A stretch of 64,000 nt of DNA from Nelumbo lutea (Eukaryota; Streptophyta; Magnoliopsida; Proteales; Nelumbonaceae): contig JAKGHH010000002.1 of the NCBI GenBank assembly GCA_022828595.1, positions 106,823,254-106,887,253 of the forward strand. Reading direction: 5' to 3'. The translations under genes were made by a program, and so were the position numbers. The notes beneath the pieces are model-generated. The model saw only the letters and a program-made list of their open reading frames with translations. It did not search any database and had not been told where the DNA came from. Below, piece after piece: positions 43,423 through 55,227 of the stretch. Numbering within the stretch: position 1 is the first letter of the stretch; each line of letters starts with the position of its first letter.

Positions 43423-46000
43423 TGATAATTTTGCATTTTGATGCCTTAAGGGCATCTTTTCAGCGGTATTTTCGCCCTTAGAATAGTCAAAGTGTGCCAT
43501 TTTCCTAGTTAAATTCAATGTTGTGACATCTGAAGGTCTCTGTGCAAATTCTGTGTAAAACTGGGAAGGTTTCATGGCTAAATTGCAGTTTTTGGGAAGC
43601 TGGTGTGAAGTCCAGCTGAGAGAGGGGGTACTTTTGTGAAAAACAGAGAACAATAAGGCGCCTCCTATCTACTAAACCCAGTTTGGCGCCCCTCCTACTG
43701 TATTAGCATGCTCCCCTCTCCTTAGCAAACCTTAGGGCGCCTTTTAACCTATTATTTTCATCCTTAGCAAACCCTCGCCACCCCCAGCTGTTTAATCTCC
43801 TCCCTCCACTTTTTCTAATCTCCACCACTCATTCTAGGACACACATTTTGCATTTTTAAACCCTAGGGCACCACCTATCTGCTAATTCAACCCCTAACCA
43901 CTAGATCTCAGTGGTGTGTCTAGAAGCACGTCGTTAAACACTCTAAAACACTAATTTCTACATTTATAATTTTATTCCGATTCTCAAACAACTACTAACG
44001 CAGTAAAATGATGAGAATGGGTCGTATCCACCAGGAAGTAGGGGAAAAATAATTACGTAGTTAGATCCAGGAGAGAGAACACAAAAGGAAGTTGCAGAAA
44101 TAGAAAATTAATTAATTAAAAAAATAGAATTCATTAAAACCAAATTCGAATAGTATTGAGAATAACAAGTGCTTAAAAATAAATAAATAACAGAAACAAA
44201 TAAATAAAAGGAACAAAATAAAAATGTATAAGAATTCGGTCAGACGTAGTAGTCTTCGGATCTCTCATTTGACTCTCCAATTTCTCGAGCTAGGCCTTCC
44301 GTCTTACCTAGTCGAATTTCAGATTTGTAGAAAAGAAATAAAGTACAAATTAAAAATAAAAGTAAAATTTGTAGGAAGTAAAAATGAATTAGAAATTAAA
44401 GGATAGAAAGTAATTCTAAAATTGAAGAAAAAAGTGATTGGGATTCAAATCCAAGGTGGCAATAGTGGTGTTGTCGAACTGCAAGTACGAACCTCTCCTC
44501 TTGCCTGGGCATCCTCCTCTTCCTCTACCCTTGAACTTCTCATGATCAACCTCCTTCTTACCTGGGTGAATTGACCAACCCTTTCTCCAAGGCCCCTGGG
44601 GTCCTTTTTATAAAGAAGGGTGGATATAATTGAGAATAAAGAGAAAGAGGTGGTGGCAGTTGGGTTTTAGCAAAAATATGGGCGCCCTAGGGTTTAGAAT
44701 GAAGAGTTAGGATGGTTCTAACATGATCTTAAGGATAAAAAGAAAAGGATAAGGCACCAAATATTATGTAATGTTGAGATTTAATGGCTAAAGGCTGAAT
44801 GGTGAAGATTATAAGTTAGGTGGCTCTTAAGGTTAAAATGCTAAAAAAAGAGTGCCCTAAAATGGATGGTGGAGATTAGAAGGGATGGAAGGTGAAGATT
44901 TAACAGTTAGGGGCGTTAAGGTTTCTTAAGAGTGAAAAGAATGGGTTAAATGGTGCCCTAGGGCTTGCTAAGGCGTGGGGAGCATGCTAATACAGTAGGA
45001 GGGGCGTCGAACTGGGTTTAGCAGCTAGGAGGTTCCCTCCTGCTCTTAGTTTTTCACAAAAACACCCGCTTTCTTAGCTGGACTTCACACAAGCTTCCCT
45101 AAACCTACTTTTCAGTCATGAAAACTTTTCCGTTTTCCCTAGAATTTGCAAAGAGACCCTTAGAGTCTGTTTGTTTGCTGAGAAAATTGGACTGAGAAAG
45201 GATGGGATGAGAAATGTTGGGATGAGAAAAGGAAAATTTATTTTCTCAGTTAGTTTTAATGTGTTTGTTTGCTGAGAAAATTTTTGTGAGAAAATCCACT
45301 TTCTAGTGTTTGTTTGCTGAGAAAATTTTTCTCAACTAAAAAAATGCATGTAATTTACTTTTATGACAACTTGCACCCCCCAAATGTATGACACATATGA
45401 TTGAACTTGCCACGTGGCATGATAGTGTTATTAAACTTGCTCATTCAAAAATTTTACTTAAAAAGAGTAAAAATGCTTAATTATTTGGACCTGCTCATTC
45501 ATCACATAATTTGTTCATATGTCTACTCAATGTACTCATCCATAAAAGACCTGTGCATGCATTCATAAAATAGTCTACTAAAAACTAAAATTGCTCTATT
45601 ATTTGTACCTGTTGGTACATCAAAGAAGTTGCATTCAATAACATATTTCATTCAAAAAGTCATACATACATCAATATATCAATATATCATTTGAATTTGT
45701 CTTTAACTTTTAATTAGTTCATCAATGCCAATAGTTCAACCTATTCATTCTATGTAGTCATAATCATCCATATACCAATAAATCCATTTGTGGTAAAATA
45801 TTACCATTCATTCCACCTAATACAAGTAGATTGACTATCACAAAAAAAGGGACAACAATCAAATTGCCAATGCATCCCCAAAAAATATACAAAATGAATG
45901 CAAATGCTTAACCATCAAAACAAGTTTTTGTCACATATAATTAGTACCTAGTTTATTAATAAATGTGAGTTATAATAGTTTAAGTTTTTTATCCATCCCT

Positions 46001-46999
46001 TCATATATGGAGGCCCACATTCATTTGAAGCCATGCCTTCCTCAAATTTGGCTCCACTCCATAAAATGTCATAACTCGACTTTCAGATTCAGCTAAGAAG
46101 TCATATGCTTTCATAAAAAATGCCACTAAACAATCTTCTAGGCTCATAACATCGGTATACACATTTTCCTTGCTAAATAAACTAAACCCTCTCTCAACTG
46201 CAGATGCAAGTTTCCCGAGATGTGTAGCAATGTCTTGCACTTATTCAGTAACAATTGCAGCATATGACTTCCGTTTTCCTAAAACTCTCCATTCTACAAA
46301 ACTACTTCCCTTCACCGGCTTTGTTTGAAGGTTAGGATCTCTAGAATTCTCAGCCTCATCAATGTCATCAAACACATGCTCAACATTCGGTGTTGCACTA
46401 GTGGCAGTTATAGAAATTGCATCTTGCTTATTTAGCTCATTGGTTGTAAAGGCACCATTTCTAGTCACTTGATCATTTTCACATACCAATGCCAATTGGT
46501 CATAGTTTGGAATGCTTTTTCATCTAAACTGCTTTGCCTCTGGATGTGCCTGTTCATTTACCATGGGAGTTCCATAATAAGTCACATTTCGTACTAGTCA
46601 TCTTTTATATAATTTGTAAACCAAGTGTTTAAAGTATAAGTGTTGTTAATCTATTTTACCTCAATATATGTAGTCCAAACATCAGGTGTTGCATCTATTG
46701 TTCTGGTTGAATCATTCAACGCAAAGCCACTTTGGTTCAAAAGGTTTTTTAATATTACAAAATTCCGCTTGATTGTTTTCAGCCTATTTCGTATGTGGAA
46801 ACCCCGATTATAACAATTGGTTATAACAATCTATTTCTTTTTGTCCATATAATCTATCCAATAAATCCCTTCGTTCAAAATCCCGATTCACGGATGGTTC
46901 CCTAACAATATAATCCACATATTCTTGCAACAATGGAAATGTAACTGCAATCATAGCAGTTGCAGCCCCAACAATTGCATAAAGCAAATTTTGTTCCAT
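46001..46999 (-). pseudogene. PIF/Harbinger Myb/SANT-like protein and transposase N-terminal fragment
   Basis: PIF/Harbinger elements code for a DDE transposase and a Myb/SANT-like DNA-binding partner needed for movement. The segment 46999-46808 reads VREPSVNRDFERRDLLDRLY then DCYNQL, as in the start of plant PIF transposases, and breaks off. After it come pieces of the Myb/SANT-like protein: RNFVILKNLLNQSGFALND at about 46770, DATPDVWTTYIEVK at about 46690, then PNYDQLALVCENDQ. The open frame 46495-46001 is crossed by one TAA at 46243-46241 and shows LEDCLVAFFMKAYDFLAESE and VEPNLRKAWLQM. A deletion seems to have fused the two genes. Not functional. Confidence 0.75.
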
Positions 47000-48653
47000 C
47001 TATTCATAGAAAATAAATAAACAAACAAATAAATAAATAAATAAATTGGGGAATTCATTCTAGAATGCTTATATAATTTACATGCTAGAAAAGTAGTCAA
47101 TGAAAAAAAAAATAAGAACAACCATTAACCATGAATAAGTTTACTTCCTTCACTGTACCATGAATACACTAAATAAGAAAATTGAGAGGATGAATGATTT
47201 GACAGCCCCTTAGACAAGCCTTACAAGTTTAATAGACCAGCAGCTAGACCTATGTCGAAATGGAGTAACATCTACTACATTAATACAGATAGAAAAAGTC
47301 CTAACTCATACAGAAAAGTCCAAACAAAATCATTGTAGCATCAATTCCAACATAAACATAGTATGCTAAACATACATAGATACCAATAAAGACAAAATCC
47401 ATACAAAAAAGTCCTAACTCAGTAAAAAGGAAAGGTTAGCTATTTCTGAAATAAAAACTAGGGAAACAGGCCAAGCTAAGCTAAGTCCTAGAATTATGCC
47501 TAAGGATGCTTTAGTCCAGGAGAGCCTTAAACAATGGGTCATTCCCAGGTTAGCTATTTCTGGAATTAATCTTCGTTCATGATGCTATTCAAGGAAATAA
47601 AAATGCAAAACACTGGCTTAAATGGAACTAACAGAACATCCAATGGTTCTCATTCCCCAAGGAAGATAGTTACATCATGTATATGCTAAATCTCTTTCAG
47701 ATGGAACATATTTATTAGATAGATTCATTTAGATGCAAGAAGCCAGGTAATGGTGATTATCCATATAAATTCAATGGAACTGCAAAAATGAAAGGCAGCA
47801 CATATCCCTGTCAAAGTGTCTGAGCATACCACCACAAAAGTTCCAGGCTTCCATCCCGGAGTTGAGGCCTTATGGTGGACAACAGTTTAGTGAACACTCA
47901 AACCAATAAAATGTGCATGGGAACATACAGAATACAAGCCAAATGCAGCACACAATGTGCAAATTACCTCTAGGTTCCGTGCTTCCAAAAAATCATTCTC
48001 ATTAACCCAGTCTAATTCAGGCTTGGATGGGATGACTTAAGAAAATGGAACGACTTCAGAAAAAAAAAAAAAAAAACAAATACCAGGATATGATGGTTCA
48101 TGAAGACCATTTTATTTATTTTAAGTATCAGGAAGCAACAACAAAGATGAAAAAATACTGACTCTGAGAGTATCGCTCTGCTTAGGGTGTTTAATTTCTT
48201 GACGATGAAGGATTTTCAGAGAAGAATAAAGTGATCCACAGCATATATTATTTCAAAATAAGCATGCATGTTAACCTTAATTTGCACCACTAACACATCA
48301 AATTTCAGTAAGCAATCTTTTAGTTTCTTCTACCTTTGAGCTGCCTTGGTTATAAAATACAACCAACCAGTTAATGAAATTTTTTTTTTGAATTTCCTAA
48401 TGCTCAGACATTTCAGAGAAAAAAAAATCCTAGTGCTCAGAAGCGAGTAACAAAAGAAAGGAATACTGCAGGGTACAACCCACAAACCAAACTGACTAAA
48501 TTTTTAAATGGATAAAATAGTCTCCTTATTCAATCAAGTGCATTGCTGTAAGTTCTTCAATCAAGTCTCCTTATTCTCAAAAACGTTCTTTGGAATATTT
48601 TACACATATTTTATCTATTCTCATCAAAGTCTCTAATTGCATAATATTTTCAG
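47000..48653. other. Interior of the PIF/Harbinger element, no gene seen
   Basis: AT-rich with A runs near 48060. It includes sequence just upstream of the first captured exon, which may be captured intron. No other exon was recognised on either strand. Confidence 0.45.
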
Positions 48654-49713
48654 CTTGGTGCAGCAGAGTTCCTTCAGAAACCATTATCTGAAGATAAACT
48701 TAGGAACATATGGCAGCATGTGGTCCATAAAGTAAGATCATACAGAATAATTCCTGGGTTTGGGAAATTTTGATCTTTTATTTCTACTCAAATGCACTGC
48801 TAATGCCATAAACTAAATATTGGAAAATTTTCTGAGTCTATCCTGAACAGGCCTTCAATGCAGGGGAGAATGCTGTCTCCAAACCATTGAAACCCATCAG
48901 AGAAACTGTATCTTCAATGATTCAACTCCAACTGGAAACCACCAAAGTGGAGCAGAAAAGCCTTTTAGAAGCAGAAAATGAGATTCAGGTCCACAGAAAG
49001 GATCATGAGCAGTCAGTAGCCACAGATAGGTTCCCAGCACCTTCAACCCCACAGTTGAAACAAGGGGAAAGACTTTTGGATGATGGGGAGTGTATGATCA
49101 GTCTAACTTTTTATTAGAAAAAGAGATTGAGGACCAAGGAGATCCCAAATCTGTTGAAACTACTTGCAACAACATAGTTGTGGAGATTACTGTTAAGGCA
49201 GAGCCATCACCAAGATGTGAAGAGGGTGGGATTATGGAAGAGGATGACTCAACTGATGGTTCTAAGACTGGAAGTAGAATATCTTCTCCTCCACAGGACA
49301 AAGGAAATGCAGAGTATTCTAGAATTGATGCTGGAAACTCATAGAAGGCATCTCTTATTCCTAATTCATGTATGATCAATATTAACAAGAAGAAGATGAA
49401 GGTAATTCATGCATATCCATGTTGTCTAACAATTTGACTTGAAAGGCATAAGACACTTAGCCCTGCCAAAAACAAGTACATTTTTTTAACTTCCAGATAT
49501 GACTAATAGATTTTAAAGAATGAAAATTTGCACCAATTTTATTTGTTTTTTTTTTTTTTTTTTGGATTTCAGGTAGACTGGACACCTGAGCTGCATAAAC
49601 GGTTTGTGCAGGCAATTGAGCAACTAGATGTCGACCAAGCCATCCCTTCTCGAATCTTGGAGTTGATGAAAATGGAGGGTTTGACAAGGCATAATGTGGC
49701 AAGCCACCTCCAG
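48654..49713 (+). pseudogene. APRR2: Captured fragment of an APRR2-type GARP transcription factor gene (three exons)
   Basis: APRR2-like proteins join a pseudo-receiver domain to a GARP (Myb-like) DNA-binding domain and act in chloroplast and pigment regulation. Exon a (48654-48731, 26 codons, phase 0) reads [20 protein letters not shown], the end of the receiver, between good AG and GTAAG sites. Exon b (48851-49401) starts AFNAGENAVSKPLKPIRETV. It has a frameshift near 49090 (stop at about 49117 in the first frame, continuing as QSNFLLEKEIEDQ) and a TAG at 49342. Exon c (49573-49713, 47 codons) reads [20 protein letters not shown] and ends RHNVASHLQ, the GARP helix-turn-helix core. Introns are retained, so genomic DNA was copied rather than mRNA. 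First and last exons of the gene are missing. The parent gene is not in the window. Confidence 0.88.
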
Positions 49714-51331
49714 GTCAGTGTAGGAAATGCAGATTTTATATTTTCTTCAGTGTCAATATAACTTGTATTAACAAAATTATAATATCTTTCAGTTTTCAGA
49801 GAAAATGTTTGACATTAAAAGAAGCTGGCGTAGGATGCTTCTCACTTTACACATAACTCTGGTTTTCTGTTAGACATCCCAGAGCTGACATCAATAAAAA
49901 AAAAAAAAAAACATCAAGGGAATAGAAAATAAGCATTTTCTGTGAAACTACAAAAATAAGACCACAAGGAGATTTGAATAAGAAAATAGTCAATCAAAAG
50001 CAAAGCCTTTGCCCAACTATTTTGAGGTTGAGCACACTAAACATTACCTGTCTTTGCACTCCAAATTAGATAATCTACATGCTCTTACCTGTCTTAGCTT
50101 TTTCTTTTCTCACCGGGATCACACTGTTTTGGTGCAACCCCGCTCACTTAATTTTGAGATCCCGCGCCACTCTTGTTTCTCATCCCAAAACACTGTTTAC
50201 TTGTAAACAAACGCAAGAAAGGGAAAATCATTTGGGAATATTCCCTTTTCTCATATTTTTCTCAGGAATCAAACAGACCCTTAGAGGCCACAACATTGCA
50301 TTTCATTGGAAAAATGGCACATCTTGACTATTCTAAGGACTAAAATGCCCCTAAGGCATCCAAATACAGAGTTATCACTCAGCCCTCCACTCCATCTTCT
50401 ATCTCAGCCATCCACTCTAGGATGCCACCCACCTCTTTTAGTCTCCACCTTTCAACCTTAAGTGCCTCAATCTCCATTCATTTCTAGGCGCCTAAATTTC
50501 AGCCCTACATAATATTGGGCACCCTCTTATTTTCTTTTCAGCCTTAGGATCACCCCAAAATCATCCTAACCCTCCATTAGAAATGCTAGGGCACCCATAT
50601 CTTTGCTAAATCCAACTACCACCCCCTCTTTCTCTCTAATCCCAGTTGTGTCCACCCTTCTCTATAAAAAGGACCCAAGAGCTCTTGAGAAAGGGTTGGA
50701 TTTAACCCCCATGTAAGATGAAAGATCTTGAGAATTTCAAGGGTAGAGGAAGAGGAGGACGCCCAGGCAAGAGGAGGGATTCCAACTTGCAGTTTGCCAA
50801 CACCACTACTGCCACATCTAGAATCGGATCCCAACCACTTTTACTTTATCTTAGTTTTAATTTTTGTTTTTTCAATTCTAGTTTCGTTATTTACTTTCTG
50901 TAATTTATTTTCATTCTGTTTGATCTTTGTTTTATTTACTACAGATCCGCAATTCGGCTAGGTAAGACGAAAGGCCTACCTCAAGAAGTTCGAGGGTCAA
51001 AGGAGAGGTCCGGAGACTGATACCACTGGTCAGATTATAGATTTTTATTCCATTTCTTTTGTTAATGTATTTCTGTATTTATTTATGTTTCTGCACTTTT
51101 AACTTTTAGTACTATTCGAATTCTATATTTTTCTCAGTTTAATTAAATAACTTTTATATTTCTACACTTCCCTCTTGTGCTCTCTTGTCCGGATTTGAGT
51201 ATATATTAAATTTTCCCTCGCTTCCCTATGGATACGACCCGTTCTCATCCCTTTACTACGTTAGTAGTTGTTTGAGAGTCGAAAAAATTATAAATATTTA
51301 AACTGGTGTTCTGAAGTGTTTAATCCCAACA

Positions 51332-51584
51332 TTTAGGGTTTCATATTGTAGGGCATGCATCATATAGGTTTATTTCATTGCTAAAATTATCTTCTTAGTT
51401 GTGAATGTGTTAGGTTTTCATTCTTATTATTATGTTAGTTGTTTCTTGTGCTTAGTTTATTTTATTCTTTTATGTTATCTTGCTGAATTGCACTTTAGAA
51501 ATAATTATTCATGCATTTTAATTAGTTGCATTTGTTGGGTTTCTTTTGTCTTTCCGTTAATCCACTTAAGGGCATCCAACTTAA
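51332..51584. other. Spacer between two LTRs
   Basis: T-rich sequence, no gene or repeat recognised. Confidence 0.4.
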
Positions 51585-52793
51585 ACCCAGTTTAGCGCCC
51601 CTCCTACTGTATTAGCATGCTCCCCTTGCTTTAGCAAACCTTAGGGCACCTTTAAACCATTCTTTTTACTCTTACCAAACCCTAACCGCCCCTAGGTGTT
51701 TAATCTCCATTCTCCACATCTTTTAATCTCAACCACTCATTCTAGGGCACTCTTTTTGTAGCTTTTAAACCCTAGGGTGCCACCTAACTATTAATCCTCA
51801 CCATTCAGCCCCTAAGCACTAGATCTCAACCCTCCATTCCATCTTTTATCTCAGCCATCCACTCTAGGATGCCACCCATTTCTTTTAATCTCCACCTTTC
51901 AACCCTAGGCACCTCAATCTCCACCATCTATTTCTAGGTACCCAAATCTCAGCCCTACATAATATTGGGTGCCATCTCCTTGTATTCCCTACCTTAGGAT
52001 CACCCCAAAGCCATCCTAACCCTCCATTAGAAACCCAAGGGCACCCATATCTTTGCTAAAACCTAGTTGTTTCCCCATTCTTTCTCTCTAATCCCAATTA
52101 TATTCACCATTCTCTATTAAAAGGACCCAAGAGTTCCTGAGAAGGGGTTCGATTCTACCCTAGGTAAGACAGAAGGTTGATCTTGAGAAGTTCAAGGGTA
52201 GAGGAAGAGGAGGACACTCAGGTAAGAGGAGGGGTTCCTACTTGTAGTTCACCAACACCACTACTCTGGAATTGGATCCAAACCATTTTACATTAGTTTT
52301 AGTTTTAATTTTTGTTCTTTCATTTCCAGTTCCGTTATTTCCTTTCTGCAATTTTTTTTCGTTTCATTTGATTTTCGTTATTTTTCTGCAGATCTGCAAG
52401 TCAGTTAGGTAAGACAGAAGGCCTAGCTCAAGAAGTTCGAAGGTCAAAGGAGAGACCTGGAGACTTCTACCTCTAATTGGATTATAGATTTTTTTTTTCA
52501 TTTCTTTCATTTTTTATTTCTGTATTTATTTATGTTTCTACACTTTTAACTTTCAGTATTGTCTGAATTCTATATTTTCCTTAGTTTAATTAATTAATCT
52601 TTATATTTCTGCACTTCCTTCTTGTGTTCTCTTGTCTTGATTTGAGTATGTATTAATTTTTCCTTCGCTTCCCTGTGGATACGACACGTTCTCACCGATT
52701 TATTGCATTAGTATTTGTTTGAGAATCGGAAAAAAATATATAAATATTAAACTTGTATTCCAAATTGGTTAATGACACACTTCCAAACACACC
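51585..52793 (+). repeat. Athila-type LTR, 5'-truncated
   Basis: Starts inside the LTR at about AAACCCAGTTTAGCGCCCCT and runs colinear with the other copies to the end AAACACACCA. It lacks roughly the first 250 bp. This copy and the solo LTR end in nearly the same bases, which helps set the family's 3' boundary. Confidence 0.75.
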
Positions 52794-54470
52794 AGTCACC
52801 CCTTGTGGGTGCTCCCTCGGCAGGCTTCTTCGGTGCCTGCCCTCCTGGAGTGCTGCCCCCTTGGGCTTTCTTCTTGGCACAGACGCCCTCCAACAACATC
52901 TTCTTCGCGTCCATGGGAACCTCTGCAAACAGGCAAAAAACAAAATTTAGTAAGCTAAGGAAGACGATGGGAGCGTGTTAAGAGACTACAGGACCTCTCT
53001 TACCGATGGGGGCAGGGCTAAGCCCCGCGTACACCAAGGGGAACTCCTCCTCCACCAAAGGCTTGGGCTTGACCTTCCCCAGCATGAGTAGGTGGGCTAT
53101 GTCAGTGGCCTCCTCGTTTCGAAGTGTGCGGGGCACCTCTCCATTGTCGTATAGGCTTCTCAAAACAACCAAGCCTTGGGACAATAAATAAAAAAGAACT
53201 TGCCCTTCCAATTGTGGATGGACGAGGGGTTATTAGCAGGCTTACCCTTCTGAGGTTGAAGGTAATACATTTCAGCCTTGGAGGTGTGCTTCCTTGGCAC
53301 GAACAAGGCATGAAATAACTTAGGCATCAGCTCCACGTCTTGAAGCCTAGCCACTACCAACATGGTTACCATGGTTTGGAGGGCACTAGGGATAGGTTGG
53401 CTGATGGTGATCCCATACCACCTCGACAACTCAGAAATCAGAGGGTGAAGAGGGAAGTTAAGGTCAGGAGTCCATGGACGATCACCAACGTCGGGTACTC
53501 AGAGTGAGTAGGACCGAGGTATGCAGAAGCGGTTAGCTAGGGCCTTCACTTGGTTCATGTCTAGAGTACTATCAAACTCCAAATGTGGTAAATTGGCTAG
53601 GGCCACCCCTCGGGCAACACTTTCCACTGCCGCCCTTGGATTGTGCTCAGGGACCTGGTCCCCCTTGGCCAGAGGAGGGTCACTGCCTTGGCACACCCAG
53701 AAGCTACCTTGTCCTTCATCTCCTCCACCTCTTACCGAGGGGGGACCTCGGCAATCGATGGCCCCAAATTGGAGCTAAGAGGAGTAGGAGTCTGAAGAGA
53801 ACTGCCCTCCAAAATGTTGAGAAGCTCATAACACTCGGGGCTAGAATTGGAACTAGACACTAGGCTGAGGTGTTACCTAAAGACAAAGGTTGGAAGGAAT
53901 TAGATGAAGTGTGTTAGCAGAAGGCTCGGGTAAGTGGGAGTCTCGATTGCAAGGGCACCTAGATTCAAATGACGAAGAAAAAATCACAACTAAGGCCCCT
54001 ATTTTTGGAGAACAGATGGCCTAGATTTGGCCAGATCCAACGGTGGGGAAGCCTCCACCTCCATTGCCCATCCGTGGCGTGACACTCGGTACTTAGCCTC
54101 GGGGAGACGAAACAACATCAGCCAAAACGGCAGGTCCATTTGCCACAACCCGCTGTTTCAAACCCATTGACCCAATGAACTCGTGGGCCGGATCACTTAG
54201 AGCATCCATCCCGCATACAGAAGACTCTCGTCACGCGTAACCCGTACAGGGGACAGCCTCGATGCAACAAACCACTTGGGCACGAGGCATGGACTCAGCT
54301 TCTCCGAACCCAACTGCACGGACTTCCCAGCCAGAGATGAGGCCCCAATAGCTTCGCCACTCAACCACGAAGAAAAGTCTGGGCTGAAGCATACGCAAGA
54401 CGAACGCGATTCCACTACAGGGTACACCTCGTCAGATGAACCTATTGGCACCTACCAATATTTGCACTAA
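52794..54470 (-). pseudogene. Gypsy-associated ORF of the PF04195 type, minus strand
   Basis: The reading matches the 'putative gypsy type transposon' family (PF04195), an extra ORF found in plant gypsy elements; its role is not known. From high to low coordinates: VKALANRFCIPRSYSL near 53545-53500, ISELSRWYGITISQP near 53430, FHALFVPRKHTSKAEMYYLQ near 53310, then NNPSSIHNWKGKFFFIYCPK near 53220, and after frameshifts EEFPLVYAGLSPAP near 53020. Each piece lies in a different frame, so the gene is dead. The region 53700-54470 is GC-richer and probably the start of the same element, but no domain was recognised there. No LTR was assigned to it. Confidence 0.65.
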
Positions 54471-55227
54471 TGATTTTTTGGAAAATTTTTATTATTACCC
54501 ATAGTAGGATTTTTCTGTGAGATATTTGTTAACTATTGGTAACATGCATGGTTGCCCATGTGCTTGCTAAGGATGATTGCAATACATGTAGAGCAGCACT
54601 ATGTGCACATGGTCTTTAATCCCTGAGTTCATTGCTCCCATACAAGAAATTGATTAAGAACTTCTTTAGGAACTTTCCAATAAATTTTAGTGGCACAAAC
54701 TGAAATTGGCATTGGTGATTAGGCTAATGTTGCACATAAATTGGATCGGGATTATATATAAGACACACTAAGATCCTAATGTTTGTTATTTTTAACTTTA
54801 TGCTTAAAATTTGATTTGTTAATATTGCAGATTTGAATCAAATCATACACATTGAATTTAGATGGATTTGAATATTGAACAATAATTAATAAATAAATCA
54901 AACAAAATGTTATCAAAATATTATATTATTAATAGTATAGGTTTGAATCAAGTCTTTTGCATTGGATTTAGATGGCTTTGAATATTGAGCAACTATTAAT
55001 AAATAAATCTAATTCAAATTAGAAATGATAAAAATATTACATTATGTAGAATGGTATGGAAGAATGAGAGAAAACATGTATATGTTCTTATTGATGTTTA
55101 TCCAATATTGATAGGTACATGAAGAGGTAGAGTTCTATAAGGAGAAGAAGAAGTGATATACATGGAGAAGGAGAGGATTAGAGATAGAGAAAAGAAGTTA
55201 TTATCGATACTGTGTGACGTGCTTGAG
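54471..55227. other. No gene seen; AT-rich
   Basis: Two related stretches near 54831-54905 and 54943-55020 (TTGAATCAAATC/TTGAATCAAGTC, then GGATTTAGATGG and AATAATTAATAAATAAATC-like) form an imperfect tandem repeat of about 115 bp. No other feature. Confidence 0.5.

Larger units (their letters stand above)
45163..50280. mobile_element. PIF/Harbinger-type DNA transposon, 5,118 bp, TSD TTA, carrying host exons
   Basis: TTA flanks at 45160-45162 and 50281-50283. The ends GAGTCTGTTTG and, inverted, GGGTCTGTTTG extend into CTGAGAAAA; 21 of the first 24 positions match. TTA target and GGG(T/C)CTGTTTG-like ends are typical of PIF/Harbinger. The phrase TGTTTGTTTGCTGAGAAAA recurs twice more near the left end, as subterminal repeats do. 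Removal rejoins the LTR around it exactly (ACCC-TTA-GAGG). Inside are a minus-strand Myb/SANT-like and transposase remnant (46.0-47.0 kb) and plus-strand APRR2-type exons (48.65-49.71 kb). The DDE core of the transposase is absent, so the copy is non-autonomous. Confidence 0.85.
43912..50377 (-). repeat. Solo LTR of the same family, inverted, TSD CTCAG
   Basis: CTCAG is found at 43907-43911 and 50378-50382. On the minus strand the LTR starts TGATAACTC and ends GACACACCA, so it has TG...CA ends. Removing the 5.1-kb DNA element leaves about 1.35 kb, a full LTR. With both LTR ends and a TSD but no internal region, it is a solo LTR made by recombination after insertion. Confidence 0.85.
43423..51331 (+). 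repeat. Athila-type 3' LTR, split by nested insertions
   Basis: The LTR starts TGATAATTTTGC after the polypurine tract. It runs to 43911, is interrupted, and resumes at 50378 (CTCAG shared) to about 51331. Without the insertion it is about 1.44 kb, close to the copy at 55468-56858. Typical internal phrases are TACTGTATTAGCATGCTCCC and, after resumption, GATACGACCCGTTCTCATCC. Confidence 0.8.
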
